Assembly (NCBI GenBank): GCA_905250025.1
Contig: CAJNOJ010000006.1
Span: 1-64,000, forward strand
Length of the DNA: 64,000 nt
Direction: 5' to 3'
DNA from: Adineta ricciae
Lineage: Eukaryota; Rotifera; Eurotatoria; Adinetida; Adinetidae
The notes below the pieces were generated by a model, which searched no databases, was not told where the DNA came from, and saw nothing but the letters and a program-made list of their open reading frames with translations. The first letter of the stretch is position 1; every line of letters begins with the position of its first letter. The translations under genes were made by a program, and so were the position numbers. Shown here piece after piece: positions 24,592-36,106 of the stretch.

Positions 24592-25322
24592 TGACCAAAC
24601 TCGATATTTTCATCATCTAACTGATCGTGAGAATGGAAGTCTAGGACATCAAATGTGTGTTGTTTTCTGTCAATACAGAGACGAATAAATCGCTCCTACA
24701 TATAACAAAAAATAAGGCGTCTAGGCGATCTTATTTGTCAATCTTCTCTTTCTCATTCTTCATCTTTTGCACTTTCAATTACTATTTCCTTTATTCATAA
24801 GTAAAATCATGAAAAAAAATAAAAAGTGTTCCGTCTCTTTTTATTGTTTGTATAATTGTCTTCTTTCTCTTTCTGTCTGTTTCTCTCCTATTTCTTATCC
24901 GTTTTTAGTTTTACTCGTTTGGTCTTTAGAATTAGACGTTTATTCGTCTTCTTTTGAATATTATTCCCGTACAACATTTTTTTTTGTCAATCTTTTTTCG
25001 ATTTTTTTGCTTTTTATTTATTCCATTCTCAATAGATTACAGGTCGTCTTTTTTTTCCTTTTCTTTTGCACATCAATTTATTTATTCATCTGGGTGCATC
25101 TGTCCAATCTGACAGCTTGTCGTGATTTATACATTAGATATTCGTTATGAAAGTCGACCGATCGATTTATAAGTATCAAATAAAAGAAAATGGGTGGGAA
25201 AGAAGATACACATATGTAGACGTTTGGGCGTATCACAAAAGATCAAATCACTGTTGTCCTTAAGATGTGCCGTCAAGTAGATTAGATTGAAATAACTGAT
25301 TGGTATTGTTTGTCATTTGGAA
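24592..25322. other. 3' flank, pyrimidine-rich
   Basis: Probable 3'UTR and spacer. Very T/C-rich at 24740-25100, with several AATAAA-like words (for example near 24813 and 25181). A 127-codon frame at 24767-25150 is T-rich low complexity and is not supported as coding. Confidence 0.4.
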
Positions 25323-25499
25323 TCACTGATAATTGTTTGTTTTCAACATATCTGTTGAACTCACGTTGACATATTCTTGTGATTTTATTAATAAACCATA
25401 TCGACTCGGTGGTTTCTTCTTATTTTGATATGTTGATATCAGCGATGGCAAAATACATAAACATAAGAAGACGATGAACAATATTTGGGTTAACTTCAT
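25323..25499 (-). CDS. Small secreted peptide (58 residues)
   Basis: Minus-strand ATG at 25499 opens a 58-residue frame ending in TGA at 25323. MKLTQILFIVFLCLCILPSL is a textbook signal peptide. The remainder (about 35 residues) is polar with KKK then PPSRYG, and has no cysteines. A perfect TATAAATAA lies 32-40 bases upstream of the ATG, which supports a real gene with a very short leader. The upstream extension of the frame has no better start. It could be a neuropeptide-like or matrix peptide. The RYG is followed by LL, not by a basic cleavage site, so a simple amidated peptide is not predicted. Confidence 0.5.
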   Translation of the reverse strand: MKLTQILFIVFLCLCILPSLISTYQNKKKPPSRYGLLIKSQEYVNVSSTDMLKTNNYQ

Positions 25500-25530
25500 G
25501 TTAAATAAATGATTCGAGTCTTGTTGTTGA

Positions 25531-25539
25531 TTATTTATA
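25531..25539 (-). promoter_or_regulatory. TATA box
   Basis: TATAAATAA on the minus strand, placed correctly for initiation a few bases upstream of the ATG at 25499. Confidence 0.5.
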
Positions 25540-26276
25540 GAATACGATAAGGAGAAAGCGAAGTCTTTTATGAGTGTCGTAAAATCAACGAGAAGTTTAT
25601 TATCCTTATTCATCTTTGAGATAATGAGCAAGCATTATTTGACTTCGTGACGAAATTTTCGGTGTGCATTGAGAAACCGAATCTGTCCGAAGCATTGTCC
25701 TCACACGGATTTTTCATTGATCTATTTGCAGATTGTTAATAAACGCGACGATTTTTATCTGATTTCAATCCCGATAGGTCGCTTATCTGATTGACACTTC
25801 AATTATTTGATTAAACGCGAAAAACGAAATTTCAAATTGACTTTTGAACATTCATTTTGTCATCCTCCGATATTCGCCTGAATAAGACAAAAAAAAACTC
25901 TTCTCTATTTTCGATTATTGTCAATCACCAGATGGCCTTTGATAGTGAGAATTAGAAAAATATTGACAAAGTCTTCTTTTCCACGGCAAACAAATGTTTC
26001 ATGTCAATATGTTTACGATGACGAAAATGAGTCATTTAATGTTTGTCATCGAGAAAGATTCAATCTAACAATTAGAACGTTTGCCTGTGTGGATGTCTAC
26101 GTCATTGTACACATATGGAAGAGAAAGAAATAGGAAGAATCATCGAGAGAAAGAGAGAGAAAGTCGATGTCGTCTAGCACTTATTGCGAACTTGTTTTTG
26201 TTTGTTGTTGTATTAAGAAGAATCCTGGAGTCATTCGTCATTATTGATCGGATGAGAAGTTTTCACTGTCGCGAAA
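25540..26276. other. Divergent spacer between small peptide and RGM-like gene
   Basis: No coding exon supported. AT-rich, with GA-rich runs near 26115-26165. Confidence 0.4.
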
Positions 26277-28585
26277 ATGTGGCTAATAGCGATTAACTTC
26301 TTGATTTTCTTGCATATTAATATTTTTCTTCACGGCGAAGAAATCGACTGTGGAACACCATCAATTTCGAATTTTGTTCGAGATTCTCTCCCAAGAATAT
26401 GCTTTGGCCAAGATTCTGCCGGCTTTCTCAATTATTCCATGGATCATGTCGATTTTTACAATGCACATTGTCGATTGTATCAAGACGTGAAGGAATGTTT
26501 AGAAACGAAAGTCAAGCGTTGTGACAGTATCCAAGCTGGCTTTACGCGACATGCATTGAGTTTAGTTGAAAGTTATCAATTGCCTATCGAATATTTTGAT
26601 TTCGATGCGAAAATCTATGATGACAATCATTATCTACAAAATTTAATTCCATTTTGTGATGGAGACAAACTTTCGCGTAAGATCGTTTGTCCGAGTCAAT
26701 AGAATATCTTGATCGATTTCGTCTTCTCTAGATCATTTCAGTCGACAGTTCGATAGCTCTTTATTAAGTTGTCTGTCCAATTCCACTTTAACGAAACATA
26801 AACAATGCTTAGCAACATTCAAGAATAATATTCAAACGATTCTTCAAACAAAAGCTTCATTGAACGAAATCACAAAATGGTCCGAAGATTTCCTTCGATG
26901 TATTTACAATTCGATCCCGACGACTTGTCCAACAGCAACAAAAGAAGTATTCGTCTTTCGAGAACTATTAGCTGTTCCTGAGAAACATACTAATGCCACG
27001 ACGCAAACATTGAATATAAATAAAATCGTCAAACAAAAACTACCAAGTCAAAATGTACACGATTTTGCACAATCTAAACGAGCAACATCATCAATTCATG
27101 GTAGGAATTATCTCTGATGAGTCAGACTGTATATTAATGAGAATTATGATCGATAGATCCGCGACATTGGCAGGATGATTTATGTTACAGTAGAAGAAAG
27201 AATATTATCAGTAACGAAACCATCTGTTTGTCTGTCTGAGAAATATTAGACTTTCGACATGTACAATAATATAATCCTTATGTGTATTGTCTTTCATCGA
27301 TTCCTTTTTTCACCATATACACAATGAATCACTCGTTTCAGGAGCATTAGTAACCCATTAAACGACCGATAGTATGAATCAACATGAATAGAATGCGTAC
27401 TGAGCTAGGAGAATAGCGACGGAAATAGTCGGCGAATGATCGTGCTCTCAAATATATTATTGATAAACAAATATCAATAGATGATGTTTATTATTATAAC
27501 TAATAGTCGCAGAACTGTTTCAATAAAATCTGAGGTTCTTATCAATTAGAAAGATTTACGAACATCTTCATCGAAGTAAAGATAAGTCAATCGTTCTTAT
27601 GCAAAGGACAAGCAAATAAGTAAAGAATGTTATTCTATCGATAATCTACATTCTTTTCGTACAAAGAAAACATGTTGTTAAAGAAAACTGATCTTCGATT
27701 TTAGGCGATCCGCATATTGTTCAATTACATACGGCAAAAGCGATAACATGTCGATTATTACATAATCGTACTTATATATCAAATCCCCATTTTAAAATAT
27801 CGGGTATATCGAAACATGTAGGTGATCCACAACTGACTGCAACTGCTATCACATCATTAAGAATTGAGTTCTACAATACTCACGGAGATGTCTTAGCTTA
27901 CTATCACGCATCGAATGGTAAACTGCCATTAGATTTGAACTACTTAGATACTTTAGCATCATCAATCATTAAAATCGATCATGGTGAACAACGGGCAACA
28001 GAAGGACATTTAACTTTTACGCATATTCCGACAGCCACTCAGATAACAGTGAATAAATGGTCGACATTTTATTATTTCCTTGTACGATCATCAGAACTCT
28101 TATTGAATAATTCCAATGGATATTTAATAACTGGCTGTCCTCATAATGAAATTATCGATCGGCAAGCCATAATTGCACGTTTAAAAGAGCGTTTTGCTCA
28201 AAGTCAACGACGAATTATGGTTGTCGCAAATCGACAACGTCGACAAACATCGATATATGAATCGGAACTACCTCAGCAATGTGAAAAGATTTGTTCAATG
28301 AAAGAAAATGATTTCGTTGAAGAGTGTTTATTCGATTGTTTAGCATTCGCGGTAACTAACCCAAAAGAAGCATTACGAATACATGAGATGCATGTTTCTA
28401 CCAGTCAACAACGACAGCATTTGGCTGACAACGATGTTCAAACAGTAGAGAAATTTCAAGAATGTTATAAAAAGGGATTAGTGTGCAAAAAAATGCCCGA
28501 TCCAGATGATTTCACTAACAGGAGCTTGACAACATCAGTATCAATTCTTATGATTGTTTTCGTATTCATGTTCAACTTCATATAA
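26277..28585 (+). CDS. Repulsive guidance molecule (RGM)-like GPI-anchored protein
   Basis: RGMs are cell-surface BMP co-receptors and neogenin ligands. Three exons (26277-26676, 26732-27100, 27705-28585); frame closes at 549 residues. A signal peptide (about 1-20) precedes a cysteine-bearing helical region (DCGTPS, PRICFGQD, AHCRLYQDVKECL), then a second Cys-rich block (LSCLSNSTL, CLATF, FLRCIYNSIPTTC). The partial von Willebrand D domain starts with GDPH at residues 257-260, the autocatalytic Asp-Pro cleavage site of RGMs. It continues TCRLLHNRTYISNPHFKISG and ends with GYLITGCPHNEIIDRQ, matching the family's GCPxNxxID. C-terminal cysteines (QQCEKICS, ECLFDCLAF) fit the RGM C-terminal region, and a final hydrophobic tail (SVSILMIVFVFMFNFI) suggests GPI attachment. 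Intron 2 is unusually long (604 bp). The N-terminal half is diverged, so the assignment rests on the C-terminal half. Confidence 0.82.
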
Positions 28586-29116
28586 AAGATAGTTTTAGAT
28601 AGTATTGATTGTATTGTAGAATTCTTTTTTTCTTCTTCCAAATAAACAAGAGCAATGCATAGATTGACTGCGTAAAATTATATAATGCTGAGAAGGCTAT
28701 TTCGAGATGATTGGGAAAGATAAACATGTACTGATATTTATTTTCACAGTTGCTGATAATGAGAAATGTCATCTCATGTTGATTCGACATCTTCAACAAA
28801 TAAGTTACGACCGAAAACTCGAAATGAAATGTATTTATCTTAGTTTTTGAAAATGCTCTGTCATCATAGCATGTAGACAAAAAGTTATACCTCGTGCATT
28901 TTTTCTTATCTATTGTATTTGGCTAAAATGATTTGATTTATTTTACTCTCACTCAGTACGTTACCAGAGGTGTCATTTCTGTTACAAGAAAAGAAAGAAA
29001 AAGAAAGTATATGCCTGGTAAGGTTATCAATCATTTAAAAACGAATCGTAAGGACGACACGTGTTAAAGATAAGCACGAGAAATAGACAAGCGACGGCGA
29101 ACATTGTACAGAGCTA
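28586..29116. other. Convergent 3' spacer
   Basis: AT-rich, no supported gene. An AATAAA-like word near 28641 could serve the RGM-like transcript. Confidence 0.4.
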
Positions 29117-29632
29117 TTAACCTGCTCGAACTGTCTTACGTATGTTGATTAGTGTCGGATGATCTATATCTTTCGTCTTTTTTGCCAATAAAACGCTTGC
29201 TTTGATAGCTGTTTGATGTATGTACATTCGTTCTTTCGAATTTCTCGTATCATCAACTAAGCAAGCATTATATATCTGCCGAATAGAATTCGATAAACGA
29301 TTCCAAGGTAGATTATCGAGTGTGATTTGTTTTTTTTGGACGCTTTTTAGTGCTTGCTGTGTTTGTTTTAACAACCAATAGTTATTATTTAGCAAAATAC
29401 TATGACCACAGCGTTCTTTCAATTGAATTGATCCTGATCGAGTAAATATATTCCAAAAAGTTTCGATACGATATATACAGACTAATGAATAGATAGTGAA
29501 ATAATAAAGGACAAACATAATCTTGATACATTCGTAGGCGCTCATTCCTCTACTATTAATGAACATGAGATTGCAAGGAAACCTTTGTGAAATAACAAAG
29601 AAAAAGGTAACGAGTAAGCGCAGAGCGATCAT
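29117..29632 (-). CDS. Unrecognised small protein with N-terminal hydrophobic segments
   Basis: Single-exon frame of 171 residues from ATG 29632 (minus). It has a hydrophobic N-terminus (MIALRLLVTFFFVIS), a second hydrophobic segment (IMFVLYYFTIYSLVCIY), then a polar helical region (LLKQTQQALKSVQKKQITL, NRLSNSIRQIYNACLVDD, AIKASVLLAKKTKD). The codon use and the Lys/Gln-rich helical tail look coding. No family was recognised. An alternative start at an internal Met (MSAYECIK) would leave one membrane segment. Confidence 0.5.
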   Translation of the reverse strand: MIALRLLVTFFFVISQRFPCNLMFINSRGMSAYECIKIMFVLYYFTIYSLVCIYRIETFWNIFTRSGSIQLKERCGHSILLNNNYWLLKQTQQALKSVQKKQITLDNLPWNRLSNSIRQIYNACLVDDTRNSKERMYIHQTAIKASVLLAKKTKDIDHPTLINIRKTVRAG

Positions 29633-30066
29633 TAGAAGGCGAAAGGCAAAGAATGACTGTCATGTAATCGATGGCTGAAATCTGAGTAATCATAATGCGT
29701 AATCTATTAGACTTTTAAATGAGACGTCCGTTTTGACGTCTCGTGATTAGAAATGAATGTTTAATCAGAAGAATGACGCTCAACGGAAGAAAATATAAAA
29801 AAACAATGACTGTAGCTCTGCTGTGCATCAATCATTATTGAACTGCGACAATCAGAGGCGGCATTTCCTTTTCTTTTGCTTTTCCTGCTTTTGTGAATCA
29901 ATCGATTTGTTCCATTTAAACGATCAATAGTCATCTTAGAATAATACCATAAGAAAAAAAAATCTTTCTCGCTGTGAAAATTGACTTTATCTGAAAGTTT
30001 TATTCAATTATTCCTTCATTTTTCTCGTTACTGTTCATTTTTGACTTCTAGAAAAAACAGCAAACC
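29633..30066. other. Divergent promoter region of the decarboxylase
   Basis: No coding sequence seen. A pyrimidine-rich tract ending in CTAG lies about 15 bases before the decarboxylase ATG, and could be a 5'UTR intron or trans-splice acceptor. Confidence 0.4.
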
Positions 30067-31680
30067 ATGGATGCTGATGCACTTATATCATGTGGAGCGA
30101 TGACTCTTCAATTCGTTGCCGAATACTGGCGTTCAATCGGAAAACGTCCAGTTGTTGCGAATATTCAACCAGGTTATCTACGTCAGTTGCTACCATTGGA
30201 AGCACCAGAGCAAGCCGAATCATTTACATCGATTATCAAGGATTTGGAATCAACAATCATGCCTGGTGTGACACATTGGCATAGTCCGAATTTCTATGCT
30301 TATTTTCCAACAGCGAATTCTTATCCAGCTATTTGTGCGGATATTTTATCAGGTGGAATCGCTTGTATCGGTTTCTCGTGGATTGCCTCACCGGCGTGTA
30401 CAGAGCTTGAGGCAATCGTTATGGATTGGCTAGCAAAAGCAATGGGTTTACCGGAGTTTTTCCTTTCATCAGGAAATGGAGGTGGAATCATTCAAGGTAC
30501 GTTAGAAATTGCCAAGAATATTAATCAAAATAAAATGAACTACATTTAATTCAAAATAGGTACAGCTAGTGAAGCTACGTTGGTTGCTTTGCTTGCGGCT
30601 CGTTCGAGAATTTTCAAAGAAAGAAAAGTTGAAGATCCAACTTTGACTTTGGGCCGATTGTTGGATCAGTTAGTAGTCTACTGCTCTGATCAAGCACATT
30701 CATCCGTCGACAAAGCTGCGCTGATCGTTGGTTGTCGATTGCGTAAGATTGCTTCGGATGCTGATTGTATCATGCGTGGTGAACAAGTTCAAGCAGCTAT
30801 TGCTGAAGATCGAGCTGAAGGCTTAATTCCGTTCTTCATTATTGCTACTCTTGGCACAACCCCAACTGTAAATAGCTAAGAAAACCAATTATTTTATATG
30901 TATATGTAGCTTTCTTTGTTTTGTTGTAGTGTGCTTTCGACGATTTGGTTAGCGTTGGTCGTGTTTGTGAAAAAGAACATTTATGGATGCATATAGATGC
31001 TGCTTATGCTGGTAATGCTTTCATTTGTCCTGAGTATCGACATTTATTGAATGGAATCGAATATGCTGAATCATTTGATTTTAATCCTCATAAATGGATG
31101 TTAGTCAATTTTGATTGTTCAGCCATGTATTTAAAGGATCGAACACACTTCGTTGACGCTTTCAACGTCGATCCGCTCTATTTAAAGCACGCATTCCAAT
31201 CATCAGCACCTGATTATAGACATTGGCAAATTCCATTGGGACGACGATTTCGTTCACTGAAACTATGGTAAGAAATTCTTCGGAAGTATTGCTTTTGCTT
31301 CAATTCGATATCTGTTCATGTATAGGTTTGTTTTCCGTGCGATGGGTTTAGATGGTCTACGAGCGTATATTCGCAAACATATTGAATTGGCTAAATATTT
31401 TATAAGTTTAATTAAACCAGATGATCGCTTTGAAATCGTCTTTCCAGCTGCCGAACAACTTGGTTTAGTTTGCTTTCGACTAAAAGATAGTCCAAATGAA
31501 TTGAACGAACGTTTATTGAAAGCTTTGAATGAAGACAAACGTATCTATCTGGTTCCATCGATGGTCAAACAAAAATATATTCTACGTCTGGCTATATGTT
31601 CGTGGTTAACAGAAGAAAAACATGTTCGATTCGCTTGGGACATCATTAGTGAAGTAACAGCAAAACTTCTTTCCAAATAA
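30067..31680 (+). CDS. Aromatic L-amino acid decarboxylase (PLP group II)
   Basis: Decarboxylates L-DOPA, 5-HTP or related aromatic amino acids to monoamines; cytosolic, PLP-dependent dimer. Four exons (30067-30496, 30560-30867, 30930-31267, 31326-31680); frame closes at 476 residues, near the 480 of vertebrate DDC. The sequence follows DDC throughout: VEYW-like N-terminus, [68 protein letters not shown] (H190 stacks on PLP), HIDAAYAG (D269), FNPHKW with the Schiff-base lysine K301, the flexible-loop [17 protein letters not shown], and RLAICS near the end. Phe in GFSW and His in QAHSS favour a true decarboxylase over aldehyde synthases. Histidine decarboxylase is less likely. Substrate choice cannot be settled from sequence. 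Confidence 0.95.
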
Positions 31681-31949
31681 TCATTAATATTCTGATTTAA
31701 AACATATTATTTCGTGTTTTATATGTGATTTCGTTTTGTCCTCTAAATATACTTACTATTCTTCGAACTGAATCGTCACTTATCAAATCTGCAAACCTTC
31801 ACCTGGAAATAGAGGGAGAGGAGAGAATAAAAACAATCATAGCTGAATTTGTATTTTATTGGTAAAGATTTTCGACGATGTAAAAAGAACAATCGAAGAA
31901 CGAAGTACACAGACAAAGACAAAGCGAAAACATGAATGTGTTTATTGTT

Positions 31950-34900
31950 TCAAGAGAATTTTCGAAGATGATGATGTTCGGATGATGACGAAAATGATCG
32001 TGAACTTGTCGATGTTTGACTATTACGATTATTGGCGCGTCGTTGAGAAGTTGCACGTAGATTATTTTTCAAAACATCTCGATGGGTCTTATTTATGTGT
32101 AATGACATCAGATTAGCATCGCAATAAGTCAGTGAACATAATGGACAACGGAACCATGAACCACACGAAGCAAGAACGTTCAATTCGAGACATCTACAGA
32201 GATTTGTAAGCATTGTTGAATAGAAAGAAGAAAGTATTTTATAGAGTAGCGTACTGGCCGTTTTGGTGTTCTTCAAGGGATGTCTGGCTAACAAATGGCA
32301 TATTGCATTTTTCGCAAACATAATCGTAATCTTGCAATGCGTCAGGAATATTTGTGCGATTCGTCGATGTTGATGTACCTTCCGAACTGTGTTTATAGAG
32401 AAAAAGTTATCAGCTAGAAACTGTTGACGGTAAATTTACCAATCTATTGAATCTTCATTATCGTTGGCTGGTTTCCATGACTGTCGTGTAGAAGTTGATA
32501 AAGATTGTTTCAATGATGAACTTGATCGTGATCGCTCAGAAGTAGAATTGGTAGACTGAAAGGAAAACAATCATAGAGTTTATGTTTATTTGTAGATGAA
32601 AATGTTGCTTGATCATACGCGTTCAGTTGAAACTGGTCGACTTTTTCTTGTTGAAGATTGCTTTCGACTGTTTCCATCGTCATGTTCAATTGATGTGATA
32701 GTATTGGTTGAGGAAGCATATTCGGAGTCGTATCTTCGCTTAACCAGTGTTTTTTCAGGTTCTGGTCGTTCTTGTTTCGTAGTCGGTTTAACTTCTGGTT
32801 TATCCTTAGTTTTCTTTTCGTCGGCGTCATCATTATCTTCCATTTCGTCTTCATCTGAACTAATACCAAATGTATCGAATGAACGTGGGGTGGGGATACT
32901 TTTTACAATAGATTCGTTTGTCCAGTTATCATTCGAGCGTGATGAACGATTTGATGCTGATTTCGACGGTGATGGTCGCTGTTGATAAATGTATTCTTCA
33001 CTTGAATTAGTAGTATTAAATGTCGATTGTTGTTGAAATTGTTGACGAAGATCTTTCACGGTTATTGGTCGATTAACGGAACTCATCCGTATGGGTTTAC
33101 CGTTGATAACATAGGTGCGTGAATCTTCATTACTTTTGGAGAAAAAAATTGACTCCTTCTTACGTGAATTGGTCGATGTATCAGGCGAATCGGAAGTTGA
33201 CGTGTCGTTTGCCGAGTTAGTCGGCAATTGTTCAAGTATGTCTTCGTTAGCAAAAAACGATGGATCATGAATAACATTGAAACGTTGATCTTCGCCAACG
33301 CATTGACGATAATGAGATTCAGTATAGAGAGAGATTAGATTGAGATAGATTTTAGAACACTTTGTACACCAGTAGTGACGTTTGTCTGTTTTGACAGTGA
33401 TCTGATTTGGATTGTTCACCTCTTTTACGGATGCTGTCGACGATGCCGATGCTGACGGACCTGCTCGTTTCATTGTTGTGAGAAGTTCTTTTTTTACGGG
33501 AGTCGATTCCGATGATTCTTCAGGTGAAAGAGGTGGTGGACTGATGTTTGATTTACGTAGACGTTTCGATTTGCGTTGACCAGATTTTGGTTCTTCTTTT
33601 ACAACAGGTTTAGTATCAAGAACAGGACATGTATTTGATCGATGAATTTCACGTCGAATGCGTTTTGCAGGCGCTTTTGGCGAAGCTGGCTTTATATCTA
33701 GAGGAGAAGTATGTGATTAATCAAATGTAATCAACAATGATTGCTTTACCTTCTTGTTTAATCGCTGATACTCGATCATTTGAAGATGTCGAACGTTGTC
33801 GAATTGCCTATCAATAGATATTCAATGATCAATTTGATCTTCAGTCTATATGAAAAGAACGTTAGTACCTTTTTTCTCAAACCCGTATTTGACATTAAAA
33901 AACTTGGCAAATCTGTTTTCGTTCGTTCGTGCTGTTGTTTCAAGTCATTTTCTAATTCTAATATGAAGGCATAAGGATTTGATTGAAGAAAACCAATCGA
34001 ATTCCATCCCCAGTCGTATGGGGAAATATTTTTCTCATGCTGACTTTTCTCATGTTCAATCAACTCCAATGGTGATGAGAATCGTTCAGTACATAGCAGA
34101 CAAGTATAGCGATTCATGATAAAACGTCGTTCAGGAATCGATTTTTGTCTTTGATAATATTTACTCATGTCAATATTCTGATTCTTCGGATGATCAAAGT
34201 AATCATCGGATAGATGTTGCACGACAACATCATGTCGACGTCGTGGTCCCAGTAAATCTCGAACAAGTGGATATTGACTGAGAAAATGTTCGATAGATGT
34301 TAATTTTGCGTTGACATTCTCATCGTCCATCTGTTGGCGACATAATGCCTCGTTTTGTTTGATGTCTTCCAAAGTTCCATCGATACAATTCGTTATATTG
34401 TAAGCATTCTGTTCGCCAATCGTGTATAATTGTTGACAATCACGATCTGAACATTATATTTCTTATCATTATTTCAAAAGTTTTCTCTTTTACCTGTTAA
34501 AGGGTCAGGTAAACCGATAGGTATTGGTAAGCGTGGTGATGAATCATGACTATTACTCGATTGAAGAACATTCGATGAACTACGATGACGATCTTGATGC
34601 AACGTTGAAGAAAAATTGGAATTCAAATTATCTAAACTCAATAAATTCCCTCATTGAATTCTCTATCCATGAAAATCTTACTTTCATCTTGTTCATTATC
34701 ACGAGATCTCTTTCCTCGAGGTTGACTCGAGTTGTTTTGTAACATATTTGCTTGTGTAGCAAGAAGTGCTTGTAATAAACGGTAATGTTTGGAACGAACA
34801 TGTTGAGATAACTGTTTCGCTGTATTATAATGAGCATCAATTGGCGCACACCAATGACACCGATAAATGTGTAAACGAGGGTAGCGATTTTCTTCCAGAC

Positions 34901-36106
34901 GTTCACCACCAGCCACAACTAAACTCAATGTTTTAGTGAAGAAGATCAACATGCGATTTTCAGTTACTTTCAAGTAAATCGACCATAACACTCTTCACAT
35001 CATTAGCAATAAAAGAATATCGACAAATATTACAACTATCTCGAACTTTTGTACGCGGACGGTTTGCTGGAGATAGATATTGTGGTGTGATGTGATAAGT
35101 ATGGTAATGGAACTAAAGAAAACGTAAAGAAACCTTCGTCCAAAATGGATTTTTTAGTATGCTCACCTTGAAAGCAACGTTGGACATGAAGACTGAAACG
35201 ATAGTTGACATAAATAAAAAGGAAAGAACAATTGAAAATTATTTACTTTGATGACATATATCACATTTCAAACATGTCTGCTTGATTCCATCGCTGATTA
35301 ATGTTTCTGATAGAAATTTCTTTGTTATTTGTAATTCGAATTCTAAGGAGCGATTGTTCATAACCAAATGTACATTATCATCATCGACAAATTCTTTGCC
35401 AGGTTCTTGTTCAAGTATTTTGATTGCTGGATTGTCTTGGTGTTGAGTCGATTGTTGTTGTCGCGTTTCTCGACGTGTTCGACCGTTTTCTCGTTTATCT
35501 ATCAAATAAGAAACGTTCGTTGATATTCGCTTTCGACAATCACTAATTACCTTTCTTTTTGGATTTTTGCCGTTCAATATATGTCAATAACTCCTCATCT
35601 GGCTGAATTGCCTGCGAAAAACGAACAAAATCATGAAAATTTACTTGGTAAGACTTACTCGCATCGAAAAGTAATGAATTTGTTGATTTTGTTGCATGCA
35701 AACAACATTTTGCTGAGACTTGTCATGTGTCCATCGAATAAAACGAAGGATATTACCATCACTAGGATTGGTCGCATCAATATAATGAATAGGTACACCA
35801 CGAGCACTTAGAATCTGCAGGAAATGTACGAAATAGTTTAATAATAACGAAAAGAAATTGACATACCGCCCAAACATATTCTTCATCGGCTGTTTGCGGT
35901 AAACTCCGACGAATTTTTCCACGATATACTCCCAATGGTTCATTCGGTTTCAGAGCACGTGTAGTAAACAGACCTAAACAACGATAAGTTGTCACCTCGA
36001 ATGCATTTATTCTACTCAATTTTCTCAAAATACCATTTTGCCCTGTTTTTGCTTTCGACGGTTTGAAACAAAGATAATCAGGCAATTGTATACTATCTTC
36101 GGACAT
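31950..36106 (-). CDS. PR/SET-domain protein with scattered C2H2 zinc fingers (PRDM-like)
   Basis: Probably a nuclear transcription regulator. ATG 36106 begins MSEDSIQLPDYLCFKPSKA. The PR/SET domain is split over the first three exons: CLGLFTTRALKPNEPLGVYRG, YVW-AILSARGVPIHYIDATN, NILRFIRWTHDKSQQNVV, and HYFSMR-AIQPDEELLTYIER. Then come a basic linker and C2H2-like units spread over many exons: one near 35250-35100 (CLKCDICHQ...FHYHTYH), YRCHWCAPIDAHYNTAKQLS (34.9 kb), YTCLLCTERFSSPLELIEHE (34.1 kb), HYWCTKCSKIYLNLISLYTE (33.35 kb), one near 32.3 kb, and WFRCPLCSLTYCDANLMSLH (32.1 kb). Long disordered Ser/Glu/Lys-rich stretches separate them, unlike the tandem arrays of many PRDMs. Some junctions between 32.3 and 35.2 kb were not verified base by base. 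An acceptor-like tract sits 2 bases upstream of the ATG. Confidence 0.75.

Noticed and set aside
24767..25150. 127-codon hydrophobic plus-strand frame
   Set aside because: T-rich low-complexity 3' flank; hydrophobicity follows from T-richness.
25323..25499. Possible amidated peptide PPSRYG in the small precursor
   Set aside because: The Gly is followed by Leu-Leu, not by basic residues, so standard cleavage and amidation are not predicted.
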